From: JASLEW01 sp035544875
Lineage (GTDB): Bacteria; Acidobacteriota; Thermoanaerobaculia; Multivoradales; UBA5704
DNA: 64,000 nt
Assembly: GCA_035544875.1 (NCBI GenBank)
Contig: DASZZP010000016.1
Span: 1-64,000, forward strand
Direction of reading: 5' to 3'
Shown one piece after another: positions 54,121 through 64,000 of the stretch. The stretch's first letter is position 1, and every line of letters starts with the position of its first letter. Under the pieces are notes generated by a model. The model was not told the origin of the DNA, did not search any database, and was given only the letters and a program-made list of their open reading frames with translations. The position numbers were made by a program, and so were the translations under genes.

Positions 54121-55236
54121 TCACGACAAATCCATGGCGAGATGGGTGTAGGAGTCCGCATTCAGCAATGGCTGCGTACCTACTCCTGGGTAGCCTGGGG
54201 AATTTTCGTAGACATCCGCGGTCATGAAGCTCATGGCGGCGTGCAAAGACTCGTGCAGAACGCAGTAAGCCGGGAATGGGGAAGGATGGCTTAGTGTGTT
54301 CACATCTTTGGGGTTGGTGCATATCGCCGCGGCATTCGACCCGAAGGCCGCCCATCCGCAGGCTCCCTGGCACTTCGGAGTCTCGGCGCTGTCACAGGAG
54401 AACGGAATCCGCCCCAGTGCCACCCTTGCAACCTTTAGGCGGCCGCTGATCAGCGATGCATTTTCTGCAACTCCGTAGGTAGGACCGAAGTTCCGTCGCA
54501 GGGCCGCGAGTACCGCAGGCTTCAACTGCGACTCCTCGAGTTTGGGGATGGCTTTGTTCAACCAGCCGCGCGCGTCGAAGATCGCCTGATGGATTTTGTT
54601 GATCTCCTGCTTGGTGCAGTTCGGATTGGCGCCGAGCCGCTGCAGACGCACCGGGCCTGGCGCCACTCTCCCCAGGCGAGGCCGCTCGGATCCCCGCTCT
54701 TCCATAGCCGAAGCAACCTTGTCAGCCTCTTGCTCATGAGGATCATTCGTGTGACCTATCTCGAGGGGGCCAGTGGCACTCTTCGCCCCCTGCTGCACAA
54801 CGTGCGTCAGCTCGTGGGCGAGCAACCTGTTTCCATGGGCGGTTCCGGGAGCGTATTGTCCAGTCGCGAAGACGATATCGGGCCCTACCGTGTAAGCCAG
54901 CGCATTGACGCTGCGGGCCGACTCGGCGGCTCTGGCATCGGTGTGCAGGCGCACCTGACTGAAATCATGCCCAAAGCGCGGCTCCATGAACGCGCGCGTC
55001 GCCGGCTCCAGCGGCTGCCCAGGCGAGCGCAACACGGCGTGAACGCTGGGCGGAACGGCATTGGCTCCGGGGCCGTTGCTCCTCCGGCGCTGCAGGCTCT
55101 GTTTATCCTTGCGGCATTCCGCGCACTTGCCGCCTCCCGTATGGTGGCCACACGAACAGTGTCGCCGCAACAGGCCCGGCGACGCCTGCAGCCCGTCGCC
55201 AATTCTAGGGCCCTTACTGTGCGATAGGATGTTCAT
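54121..55236 (-). CDS. DUF4157 (eCIS core) protein with M35-like metallopeptidase end
   Basis: The 371-aa product has an N-terminal Cys pair-of-pairs (C27, C29, C38, C41), the DUF4157 domain (about 62-150) with LRSPGQPL and AHELTHVVQQG (HELTH 141-145), then a linker and a distinct C-terminal domain. That domain has LHESLHAAM (HESLH 328-332) and NADSY (D361), spacing like the Asp-zincin M35/lysine-specific endopeptidase family, with several Cys residues. DUF4157 proteins are associated with eCIS cargo. I infer a toxin/effector loaded into the particle; activity is not proven. Base composition is lower in GC than its neighbours. Confidence 0.82.
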   Translation of the reverse strand: MNILSHSKGPRIGDGLQASPGLLRRHCSCGHHTGGGKCAECRKDKQSLQRRRSNGPGANAVPPSVHAVLRSPGQPLEPATRAFMEPRFGHDFSQVRLHTDARAAESARSVNALAYTVGPDIVFATGQYAPGTAHGNRLLAHELTHVVQQGAKSATGPLEIGHTNDPHEQEADKVASAMEERGSERPRLGRVAPGPVRLQRLGANPNCTKQEINKIHQAIFDARGWLNKAIPKLEESQLKPAVLAALRRNFGPTYGVAENASLISGRLKVARVALGRIPFSCDSAETPKCQGACGWAAFGSNAAAICTNPKDVNTLSHPSPFPAYCVLHESLHAAMSFMTADVYENSPGYPGVGTQPLLNADSYTHLAMDLS

Positions 55237-55254
55237 GGCATTCCAGCTCCGAGT

Positions 55255-56265
55255 TTAGAGATTCGGAAGTTTGCCGCAGGCCGCCTTGGCGTCATCTCCG
55301 ACATTGTGACTATCTACGCCGCAATTGTGAATGAACTCGTGGAACATGGAGGCGGCGATCGCCCATCGGCCGATTTGATATGAATTCTTGGTATAGGCGA
55401 CGTTGTTGGGACGGACGCTGGACGCGAGCCGCGTTGCACCAGGGGTCGTGCGCTTCCATAGAAGGGTGTCGTTGTAGATTCTGGGCAGCGTATGGCTTGT
55501 TTCACCTGGACAATGCTTCTTGAAAAACCCATGGCACGTGGAAAAGGTCTTCGGATCGTTCACAACCTTGCTCACAATGTCCATGGCTTTTGTGACACGC
55601 TTCCTCTCGTCCTTGGGCACCTCAATATAGCTGGGGATCGGAGGAGCTCCTGATCCATAGGACCACCGCTGAAGCATCAAGGCGGTGGATCGGCGAGAGA
55701 CGGGGACTAGAGAGCTGGGGCCCGCCGTTTCGCCGATCCACTCGGCGATGACATCCGCTTCTCGCTCGAAAGAGTCCCCGGGCTGCCCGATCTCGAGTGG
55801 GTATCGAGCGGTGGCGGGCCCCTGCTGTACGGCGTGCGTCAGCTCATGCGCGATAAGCCTTCGCCCCTCCATCGTCTGCGGTGCATACTGGCCGGCATCG
55901 AATACGAGATCGTGCCCGACGGTGTAGGCAAGCGCATTGACCGCCCGGGCCGACTCCGCCGCTTTTGCGTCTGTATGCACACGCACACGGCTGAAATCCC
56001 GGCCGAAGCATGGCTCCATGAAGGCTCGCGAAGCCGGATCGAGCGGCTGCCCCGGAGAGCGAAGCACCTGGTGCACGACGGCTGGCACGCCGTGGGCCTC
56101 TGCGGATGCGGCTTTCCGACGCTGCAACTCCTGCTTCCTCTTGTTGCACTCCTTGCACTCCCCACCGCTGTCGCGCTGGCCACATGAACAGCTGCGTTGC
56201 AGGAATCTCCGAGATGCCTGGTTGACGCTTTTGGCATGGGTGGGTGTCAGCGTCTGTCGATTCAC
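55255..56265 (-). CDS. DUF4157 (eCIS core) protein with a second, different HExxH end
   Basis: The 336-aa product shares the leader architecture of its neighbour: C26, C28, C37, C40, then DUF4157 with LRSPGQPLDPASRAFMEP and HELTH at 140-144. The C-terminal domain is unlike the neighbour's: MFHEFIHNCGVDSH (HEFIH 309-313) near the end, a zincin-like metal site. The GTG start overlaps the stop of the 85-aa gene by four bases. It is a second effector candidate; lower GC suggests cargo exchange. Confidence 0.8.
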   Translation of the reverse strand: MNRQTLTPTHAKSVNQASRRFLQRSCSCGQRDSGGECKECNKRKQELQRRKAASAEAHGVPAVVHQVLRSPGQPLDPASRAFMEPCFGRDFSRVRVHTDAKAAESARAVNALAYTVGHDLVFDAGQYAPQTMEGRRLIAHELTHAVQQGPATARYPLEIGQPGDSFEREADVIAEWIGETAGPSSLVPVSRRSTALMLQRWSYGSGAPPIPSYIEVPKDERKRVTKAMDIVSKVVNDPKTFSTCHGFFKKHCPGETSHTLPRIYNDTLLWKRTTPGATRLASSVRPNNVAYTKNSYQIGRWAIAASMFHEFIHNCGVDSHNVGDDAKAACGKLPNL

Positions 56266-56515
56266 TTCCCGATCCCCCCGTACACCGCCCCGGCGATCTG
56301 CTTTCCGAGCTGCCGTGGATTCCCCTCGCCACCTATCTGAAAGCCACCCGCCTTGAGCGAAGGCACCGCCCCGCCGGCCGCCAAGCCCGGTCCTACCCCG
56401 CCCCGCGCCAGCAACCGCCCGAGCTCGCCTTCGAGCGCGGCCAGCAGCACTGGCCAGTGGCCGGGCTCGACCGCGATGCCGTCCAGGACCAGGCGCTCGA
56501 TGTGGAGGCGGACGT

Positions 56516-56519
<4 letters not shown>
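56262..56519 (-). CDS. Small eCIS-associated protein
   Basis: The 85-aa product starts MNVRLHIERLVLDGIAVEPG and then has HWPVLLAALEGELGRLLARG. Short proteins of this kind (HIERLVLDG start) typically follow the eCIS ATPase gene; their role is unknown. It overlaps the ATPase stop and the first DUF4157 start by four bases each. No catalytic motif. Confidence 0.7.
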
Positions 56520-58737
<2,218 letters not shown>

Positions 58738-58741
<4 letters not shown>

Positions 58742-59949
58742 GAGATCACCACCGTCTGGTCGGCGGCGAACTGCGGCTTCGCCGCGGAGAGATCGATCGG
58801 AATGCTGTCGACGCCGTCGACCCGCAGGCGGACGACATAGGTGCCGGCCGCCACGCCCGCGACGTTGAAGCTCAGCGTGCCGGTTTGCGCCGGATGGGCG
58901 GAGGCCCGCACCTCGCGGTCGCCGAAGAGCAAGGAGACCCGCTGCTCGGGATGGACCTCAGGCGTGCAAGTCACCGTCACCGTCACGTCTCCCTTCGGCG
59001 CTGAGAGCGGCGAGACGACGATCTGCGGTGCCAGGGAAAAGGGCAGCTCGCCGCTCGAAAGGTCCAGCTCAGGGGGCCGGCGAGCGATCACCTGCGCCGT
59101 GTAGATTCCCGCCGGCCAGCTGGTCTTCGACGGGTTGCCGGCGGGCTCGTCGGGGCCGGGGAGGCGCGCGACGATCTCGCCGTCTCCCACCACCCGAAGC
59201 GCCAAGAGCGTGAAGGGTCGGAAGTCGCGCGGGCCGCGGAAGACGACCTGCGTGCCGGTCGCCAGGTGCTCGCCGGTGAGCAACAGTTCCTCCCCCAGCC
59301 GCACGCCGGGCAGCTTGGTGACCGGGCGGACCGCTTCGAGCAGCGGCGGGAAGCTGGTCAACACGGTTGGCCCGCGGTCGCCCTCGCCGCGCATGAGAAC
59401 GGGCAACGGTGCCAGCAGGGGCCGCTGGCTCTCGAGCAGGACCACCGAGACCAGGTAGGCGGCCGAGAGCCGGTAGGGCGTCTGAAAGGCGGTCCAGAGC
59501 TTCGAGATCTCCTCTGTCGACAGCGGCTGGGGGACGATCCGCACGCGCTCCACCTGGTCCTGCAGATCGCTGCCGGGCAGGTTCGCGGCGGTGGCGCTGG
59601 CGATCTCGGCCGCCCCGAGCACGGGGTGATCGTGGAAGATCCGCATCGCCTGGCCGAGCAGGCTGTGGCTACGCAGGTCTTCCGGGTCGCCGCTGTAGGC
59701 GGTGAGGAGGTAGTAGAGGTTGAGTGGCAGCGGAGCGACCGCCTCGCCGGATTTGGCCCGGCCGGGCACGTCCTGGTTGCGCCAGGCAGCGTCGAGCGAG
59801 CTCTGATAGAGGAAGAGATTGACCTGGTCGCTGGTCACGTTCTTGCCCGCGGCGTCGGGCGGCAGCAGGGTCACCCTGCCGATCCCGCCGCTCAGCAGGA
59901 CCTGGCGCAGGGTCGCGGTGGTGGCGGCGATCGCCAGTGCGTTGCTCAT
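58738..59949 (-). CDS. Pvc16/DUF4255 family tail terminator-like protein
   Basis: The 403-aa product starts MSNALAIAATTATLRQVLLS and has VNLFLYQSSLDAAWRNQDVP, PLNLYYLLTAYSGDPEDLRS and SHSLLGQAMRIFHDHPVL, the Pvc16 N-terminal (DUF4255) pattern; in Afp16 this caps the tube/sheath and sets length. The C-terminal part carries Ig-like segments (VTVTVTCTPEVHPEQRVSL). The usual ~290-aa protein is extended here. ATGA overlap upstream. Confidence 0.9.
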
Positions 59950-61052
59950 CCTTCTCGTCCTCTTGAGCGCCGGCGCAGGTACTCCTCCAGGTTCGGCCCC
60001 GGCGCCGCGGCCGCTGCCCCCTTGCGAGCCGGGGCGGTGGGCGCTGGCATGGCCCGCACCTCGAGGCGTCCGATGGTCACCTGAATGGTCGGCGCCGGTG
60101 CCTCCGCCAGTCGCCCCCGCAGGGAGGTTGGCGGGAGCAGCGCGGCGCTGGCAGGGGGCGGAACGGGCGGGGCGAAGGTCACCCGCGGTTGCAGCCGAAC
60201 CGCGGCCGGGGCGTGCTCGTGGTTCTCGCCATGTTCCCTGTTCTCGCTGCGCACTCTCTCTTCGCCGTGCGACGCCGGCCGGGCGGGCGCGTCGACCGGC
60301 GCTGCTGGCAGCGCTAACTCCGCGACCGGCCACGGTGACGAGGCGGGGGAGAAGAGAGGTGCGGGAACGCCAGGCGAGGCCGGACGCTCGGGCATGGCCG
60401 GAGCTGCTCGCCGCGTCAACCCCTCGACCGGCGGCGCCGAAAGGACGGTCGGAACGAGAGGCACCGGAGCTGCAGGCGGGGTCGGGAGCTCGGGCACGGC
60501 CGGCGTTGCCGGCGGCGTCTTCGAGGCCTGTGGTGGTGACGACGCGGCCGGAAGAAGAGGCACCGGAGTGGCAGGAAGGGGCGAGAGCTCGAGCTCGGCC
60601 GGCTCGACCCGCGTGGCGGTCGGCCGCCGGTGCCGCGGCGGGACGCGCTCTTCGGCGAGCCCAGCCGACTGCGGCGACCTGGCGCTGGGCGCGGTGGAGG
60701 CCGCTGCCTCCGGACCGCGAAGCGCTGACTCGGGCTCCGCGGCAGCGGCGCCCGGCAGCGGCGCCGGCTGCACCCGGTCTCCGCGAGGCTCTGCGCCGGC
60801 CAGGGCTGACCGCGGCGGGGGCAAAGGGGAGAGGGAGGACGGACGAGAGGACGATTGCACCGCCGATGCCGCTGATGCCGCCAATGCCGCCGCGGCACCC
60901 TGGGCGCCAGATTCCTCCCCGGGAGCGGTTTCGTCCTCGATGCCCGGCCCGGCGGCGAGGGCCGCCGGCTCGAACCGGGACTGCAGTCGGGGCTCGAGGG
61001 CGTCCGCCCGGCCCAGGCTCCTCGCCACCAGGCTGCCCAGGAAGTCGCTCAT
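59946..61052 (-). CDS. Pro/Ala-rich eCIS protein of unknown function
   Basis: The 368-aa product starts MSDFLGSLVARSLGRADALE and RLQSRFEPAALAAG, then runs ~280 residues of disordered Pro/Ala/Ser sequence, and ends in a conserved-looking stretch APTIQVTIGRLEVRAMP and PNLEEYLRRRSRG. The ends resemble small eCIS proteins that bracket a variable linker. It could be a tape-measure-like or effector-related adaptor, but sequence alone does not show it. It overlaps both neighbours by four bases. Confidence 0.7.
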   Translation of the reverse strand: MSDFLGSLVARSLGRADALEPRLQSRFEPAALAAGPGIEDETAPGEESGAQGAAAALAASAASAVQSSSRPSSLSPLPPPRSALAGAEPRGDRVQPAPLPGAAAAEPESALRGPEAAASTAPSARSPQSAGLAEERVPPRHRRPTATRVEPAELELSPLPATPVPLLPAASSPPQASKTPPATPAVPELPTPPAAPVPLVPTVLSAPPVEGLTRRAAPAMPERPASPGVPAPLFSPASSPWPVAELALPAAPVDAPARPASHGEERVRSENREHGENHEHAPAAVRLQPRVTFAPPVPPPASAALLPPTSLRGRLAEAPAPTIQVTIGRLEVRAMPAPTAPARKGAAAAAPGPNLEEYLRRRSRGREG

Positions 61053-61789
61053 CCGGCCACCATGCGCAGGTAGGCCTGGCGCCGCCGGGGACCGAGCGCC
61101 AGCACCTCCGCCTCTCGCCAGCCGTAGGCCGAGGCGAGGAGGTGCACCTCGCGCAGGGTGCGCTCGGCCCAGGCGGTGATCTCGGTCCAGAAGAACGACA
61201 GGATGTCGAACACCGGCTCCCAGCGGTGCCCGCAGGCCGGACAGCCGAGCGCGATGCGGACGTCGGCCTGAGGATCGCTCCGCTCCATCCGCTCGGCGAC
61301 GGCGCGGACGACCTCCTCGGGCAAATCGGCGGCAGCCGCGGGGCGGCCGCCGAGCTCGGCCGACAGCACGCACTGGCCGAGCAGCAGCTCGCGGCCGGCG
61401 GCCTCCCCGGCCGCATCGAGAGCGCTCAGAGCGGCCAGGTCGAGGCTGTTCGGCAGGCGGAAGCGCACCGTCCAGCCGTCGCCGGTCAGCTCCAACGGTC
61501 CGGCCGCCCCAGCCTTGGGCTCGGCGCGGATGTCGGCCGCCCGAAAGGCGGTCTCCAGCCGCGCGCCGCAGGCGGGACAGCTCGCGACGCTCACCAGGTC
61601 CGGTCCAAAGGTCCCCTCGCGCAGCTCGAGGAGGAGGGCGTCCCGCCGGCCGATGGAAAGGCCGGCGAGCTCCTCGCCGGGAGTCTCCGGGCAGGCGCCG
61701 GCCAGCAGGGCCAACGCCTGTTCGACCGGGGCCTGGTCGGCGCCGCGCTCCCAGACCTCCAGCAGCTCCCTCGCCGCGAGCGCGTGCAT
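61049..61789 (-). CDS. Zinc-ribbon baseplate protein (T4 gp51/gp26-like)
   Basis: The 246-aa product has two CPAC sites: SVASCPACGARLETAF near residue 70 and GCPACGHRWEPVFDILSFFW near 180, typical of the eCIS baseplate-hub assembly proteins related to phage T4 gp51/gp26. The C-terminus, TLREVHLLASAYGWREAEVL, is the conserved family end. It is adjacent to the tube gene, three bases after its stop. Confidence 0.85.
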   Translation of the reverse strand: MHALAARELLEVWERGADQAPVEQALALLAGACPETPGEELAGLSIGRRDALLLELREGTFGPDLVSVASCPACGARLETAFRAADIRAEPKAGAAGPLELTGDGWTVRFRLPNSLDLAALSALDAAGEAAGRELLLGQCVLSAELGGRPAAAADLPEEVVRAVAERMERSDPQADVRIALGCPACGHRWEPVFDILSFFWTEITAWAERTLREVHLLASAYGWREAEVLALGPRRRQAYLRMVAG

Positions 61790-61792
61790 CGT

Positions 61793-62314
61793 CTACGCCG
61801 CGGGTTCGGTGAAGGTGGGCTCGGTGGGCTCCGGCACCTCGACGTCGCGCTGCCAGCCCTCGTTCTCCAGCTTGATGTGCTGGAGGGCGACGGCGTTGGC
61901 GTTGGCGTCGAGATCGGGGAGCGCCTGGTATTCCGAGACCCAGCAGCGGTAGATCTTGTAGGACAACACCGTCTGGCCGGCCTCGTTCCTGACCTCGATG
62001 ATGATGTCCTTGCGGAAGTCCTTGAGCGACGTCTCGGTGTTGGAGCCGTAGTTCCACACCTTGTTGGCCCACTTCTCGAACTCGGTGTCGTGGGTCACCC
62101 CCCGCTCCAGGGTGATGGCCTCGTACTTGCTGCGCCCGGGCGACTTGCGGCCGGTGCTCGGATCGCCCCCCTCGCGGTGCTCGACCACCTCGGTCGTGCG
62201 CTTGAGAGCTCCGACTTTGCTCACCCCCGCCACGTACCGGCCGTCCCACTTGACGCGGAACTTGAAGTTCTTGTACGGATCGAAGCGTTGCGCGTTGACG
62301 GTGAATTGGGCCAT
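61793..62314 (-). CDS. Tail tube protein
   Basis: The 173-aa product starts MAQFTVNAQRFDPYKNFKFR and has VKWDGRYVAGVSKVGALKRT, HREGGDPSTGRKSPGRSKYE, ITLERGVTHDTEFEKWANKV, YKIYRCWVSEYQALPDLDAN and AVALQHIKLENEGWQRD, all hallmarks of the gp19/Afp1-5 inner tube family. A strong AAGGAG ribosome site is upstream, consistent with high expression. Stacked hexamers form the channel for cargo. Confidence 0.97.
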   Translation of the reverse strand: MAQFTVNAQRFDPYKNFKFRVKWDGRYVAGVSKVGALKRTTEVVEHREGGDPSTGRKSPGRSKYEAITLERGVTHDTEFEKWANKVWNYGSNTETSLKDFRKDIIIEVRNEAGQTVLSYKIYRCWVSEYQALPDLDANANAVALQHIKLENEGWQRDVEVPEPTEPTFTEPAA

Positions 62315-62326
62315 TTGCCGTTCTCC

Positions 62327-64000
62327 TTAGGTCACGATCTGGCCGGCTATCTGCTGGATCTGGAGGATCACGAACTCCGCCGGTTTCAAGGGCGCAAAGC
62401 CGACGACGATGTTTACCCTTCCCAGGTTGATGTCGTTTTGCGTCGTGGTCTCCTTGTCGCACTTGACGAAGTAGGCGTCGCGCGGCGTCTGGCCCTGAAA
62501 CGCCCCCTGGCGGAAGAGGTTCTGCATGAAAGCGCCGATGTTGAGGCGGATCTGCGCCCACAGCGGCTCGTCGTTGGGCTCGAAGACCACCCACTGCGTG
62601 CCGCGGTAGAGGCTCTCCTCGAGGTAGAGGGCGAGCCGGCGCACGGGGACATACTTCCACTCCGAGGCGAGCCGGTCGTCGCCCTGCAGCGTGCGCGAGC
62701 CCCAGACCACGCGCCCGGCGGCCGGAAAGCTGCGCAGGCAGTTGACGCCCAGCGGGTTCAGCTCGCCGTTCTCCCCGTCGGTCAGGTTCACGCTCAGCTG
62801 CGCCACCCCCACCAGCGTGGCGTCGAGTCCGGCGGGAGCCTTCCAGACCCCGCGCTGGGTGTCGGTGCGGGCGAAGATGCCCGCCACCGCGCCGCAGGGG
62901 ACGAACTCCTCGAGCCGGTTGTCGCGCAACGGGTCGAACTCCTGCACGCGCGGGAAGAAGAGGGCGGCGTTGCGGGCCTGTTCGCCGGACAGGCCGAGGT
63001 CGGTCAGCGCTTTGCTCTTGTCCTTGGTGATGTCGTTGGTGCTCTTCCACTCCACAGGAGGGTCCACGATGAGCAGGGCCCGGCGCTTCAGGCAGTAGGC
63101 GAGGGCCGCCTGGTAGACGGTTACTTTGGTCGAGTCGTCCCGCTTGTCCGCCGGGATGCAGAGCAGGTTGAAGAGATCGGCCTGCTCGAGGCTGAACAGC
63201 CCTTGCTTGTTTCCCTCCTTCCCCGGGCCGGTGAAGTCGGTGACTTCCAGGAAGCTGCCGTCGCTGGCATTTGGCGGGGAGACCGTAGTGTCCGCTTCTG
63301 CAGCGAGATGAGCGTCCGGCTTCGTCCCGGGCAGTCCTCCGTCCTGCACCCGCACCAAGCTGGATTCGTTGGCCAGGACCTTGTCGACCTGCCGCGGGTG
63401 CCCGACGACGACCGACACGTTGCGGAAGATCTCCACCGGACCCTTGTCACCGTCGCGGACCACTAGGTTAAAGAGGTCGGCAGCGCCGTCGCCAACCACG
63501 TCGTGATCGATCCTGGCGCGAAGGCTGTTCCCCCAGGCACCTTCGCTCGCCGCCTCCAGCTTGAGTTTCTTGACGTTGAGGGTCGCCTTGGCGGCGGCTA
63601 CGGCGGTGGCGATCGCGAAGTCCTGTGCACCGCTCGCCGCCTGGGCCACGCTGGTAGGGCTCGCGTCTGCCGCGGCGGCCGCCACACTCGCCGCGTTGGC
63701 GACCTCGTTTGCTGCAGTCCTCGATGCCGGCGTGCCGCTCTTGAACTCGTCCGCCCTCCTGCGGGCGGCCCTGACCACGACGTCTTTCGTGGCACCGGTC
63801 ACATTCGCTGCATTCGCCGCGTCGGCGACGGCCTTCGCCGCGGCTTTGGCATCTTCTGTGGCCTTCGCCTGAGTGGCGGGTGTGGCTATGGCAATGGCTG
63901 TACCCTTTGCGTCAGTCGCCGCCTGGGCCACGTTGGCAGGGGTCGCGAGTGCCCCTGCCGCCGCATCCGCCGTTGCCTGGGCGACCGCGTTCGCGGCAGT
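62327..64000 (-). CDS. Contractile sheath protein (partial; N-terminus off the right edge)
   Basis: The frame is open to the window edge; the visible part is 557 codons. C-terminal landmarks are LERSLYRGTQWVVFEPND-type (seen as LYRGTQWVVFEPND), IGAFMQNLFRQGAFQG, AYFVKCDKETTTQNDINLGR and VVGFAPLKPAEFVILQIQQ, diagnostic of Afp2-4/gp18 sheaths. Before LKLEAASEGAWGNSLRARID there is an Ala-rich region of more than 130 residues that is about 40% Ala in the part counted. The remainder of the N-terminal domain lies outside the window. Confidence 0.93.
   Translation of the reverse strand, partial: TAANAVAQATADAAAGALATPANVAQAATDAKGTAIAIATPATQAKATEDAKAAAKAVADAANAANVTGATKDVVVRAARRRADEFKSGTPASRTAANEVANAASVAAAAADASPTSVAQAASGAQDFAIATAVAAAKATLNVKKLKLEAASEGAWGNSLRARIDHDVVGDGAADLFNLVVRDGDKGPVEIFRNVSVVVGHPRQVDKVLANESSLVRVQDGGLPGTKPDAHLAAEADTTVSPPNASDGSFLEVTDFTGPGKEGNKQGLFSLEQADLFNLLCIPADKRDDSTKVTVYQAALAYCLKRRALLIVDPPVEWKSTNDITKDKSKALTDLGLSGEQARNAALFFPRVQEFDPLRDNRLEEFVPCGAVAGIFARTDTQRGVWKAPAGLDATLVGVAQLSVNLTDGENGELNPLGVNCLRSFPAAGRVVWGSRTLQGDDRLASEWKYVPVRRLALYLEESLYRGTQWVVFEPNDEPLWAQIRLNIGAFMQNLFRQGAFQGQTPRDAYFVKCDKETTTQNDINLGRVNIVVGFAPLKPAEFVILQIQQIAGQIVT

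Overview
The window is uniformly very GC-rich apart from one short island. It encodes an outer-membrane-type barrel, a ubiquinone-linked ETF dehydrogenase and an undecaprenyl-phosphate-dependent polysaccharide pathway, so it comes from a Gram-negative, respiring bacterium. Gene content and style would fit Acidobacteriota or a similar high-GC phylum, but no gene here fixes the taxonomy; that is inference.

Layout. (1) 1-5982: one very long CRISPR array of type I-C repeat family, 90 repeat copies and 89 spacers, read on the + strand. The leader and cas genes are off the left edge; the array ends at a decayed terminal repeat followed by a short coding-like remnant. (2) 6134-11436: an outer-membrane protein, a PhyH-type dioxygenase, and the oxidative pentose phosphate operon gnd-zwf-pgl. 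(3) 11595-11822: a lysine/alanine-rich histone-H1-like protein with its own promoter. (4) 12224-27113: an exopolysaccharide cluster in two divergent blocks, with a WbaP/WcaJ-type priming transferase, six GT4-type glycosyltransferases, two polytopic membrane proteins, a coiled-coil protein and an anchored protein of unknown function; many genes overlap by 4 bases. (5) 27166-27997: a second tiny Lys-rich protein and a conserved protein of possible NDT/TIR-like fold. (6) 28146-34156: the classic yceD-rpmF-plsX-fabD-fabG-acpP-fabF operon, interrupted between fabG and acpP by a repeat-rich 411-bp insert with a perfect 36-bp inverted repeat. (7) 34243-35472: a secreted DUF4097 protein. (8) 35473-37826: a small lower-GC island starting at a tRNA-Phe-like remnant, holding an unknown gene with a probable frameshift and a DUF433/DUF5615 toxin-antitoxin pair. 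(9) 38052-40780: ETF-ubiquinone oxidoreductase and a DedA-rhodanese fusion. (10) 40907 to the right edge: one continuous minus-strand operon for an extracellular contractile injection system (eCIS, Afp/PVC-like): sheath, tube, zinc-ribbon baseplate protein, Pro/Ala-rich protein, Pvc16/DUF4255 protein, AAA ATPase, two DUF4157 effectors, tube/LysM adaptors, VgrG-like spike, gpV, PAAR tip, gp25, two giant baseplate proteins, a tail protein and a DUF6519 protein.

How the parts work together: the eCIS operon is a nearly complete particle-assembly module. Its most distinctive content is two adjacent cargo candidates that share a Cys-rich plus DUF4157 leader but carry different C-terminal HExxH metallopeptidase-like ends, and a sheath protein with a long alanine-rich insertion. 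The CRISPR array records very heavy past exposure to mobile DNA.
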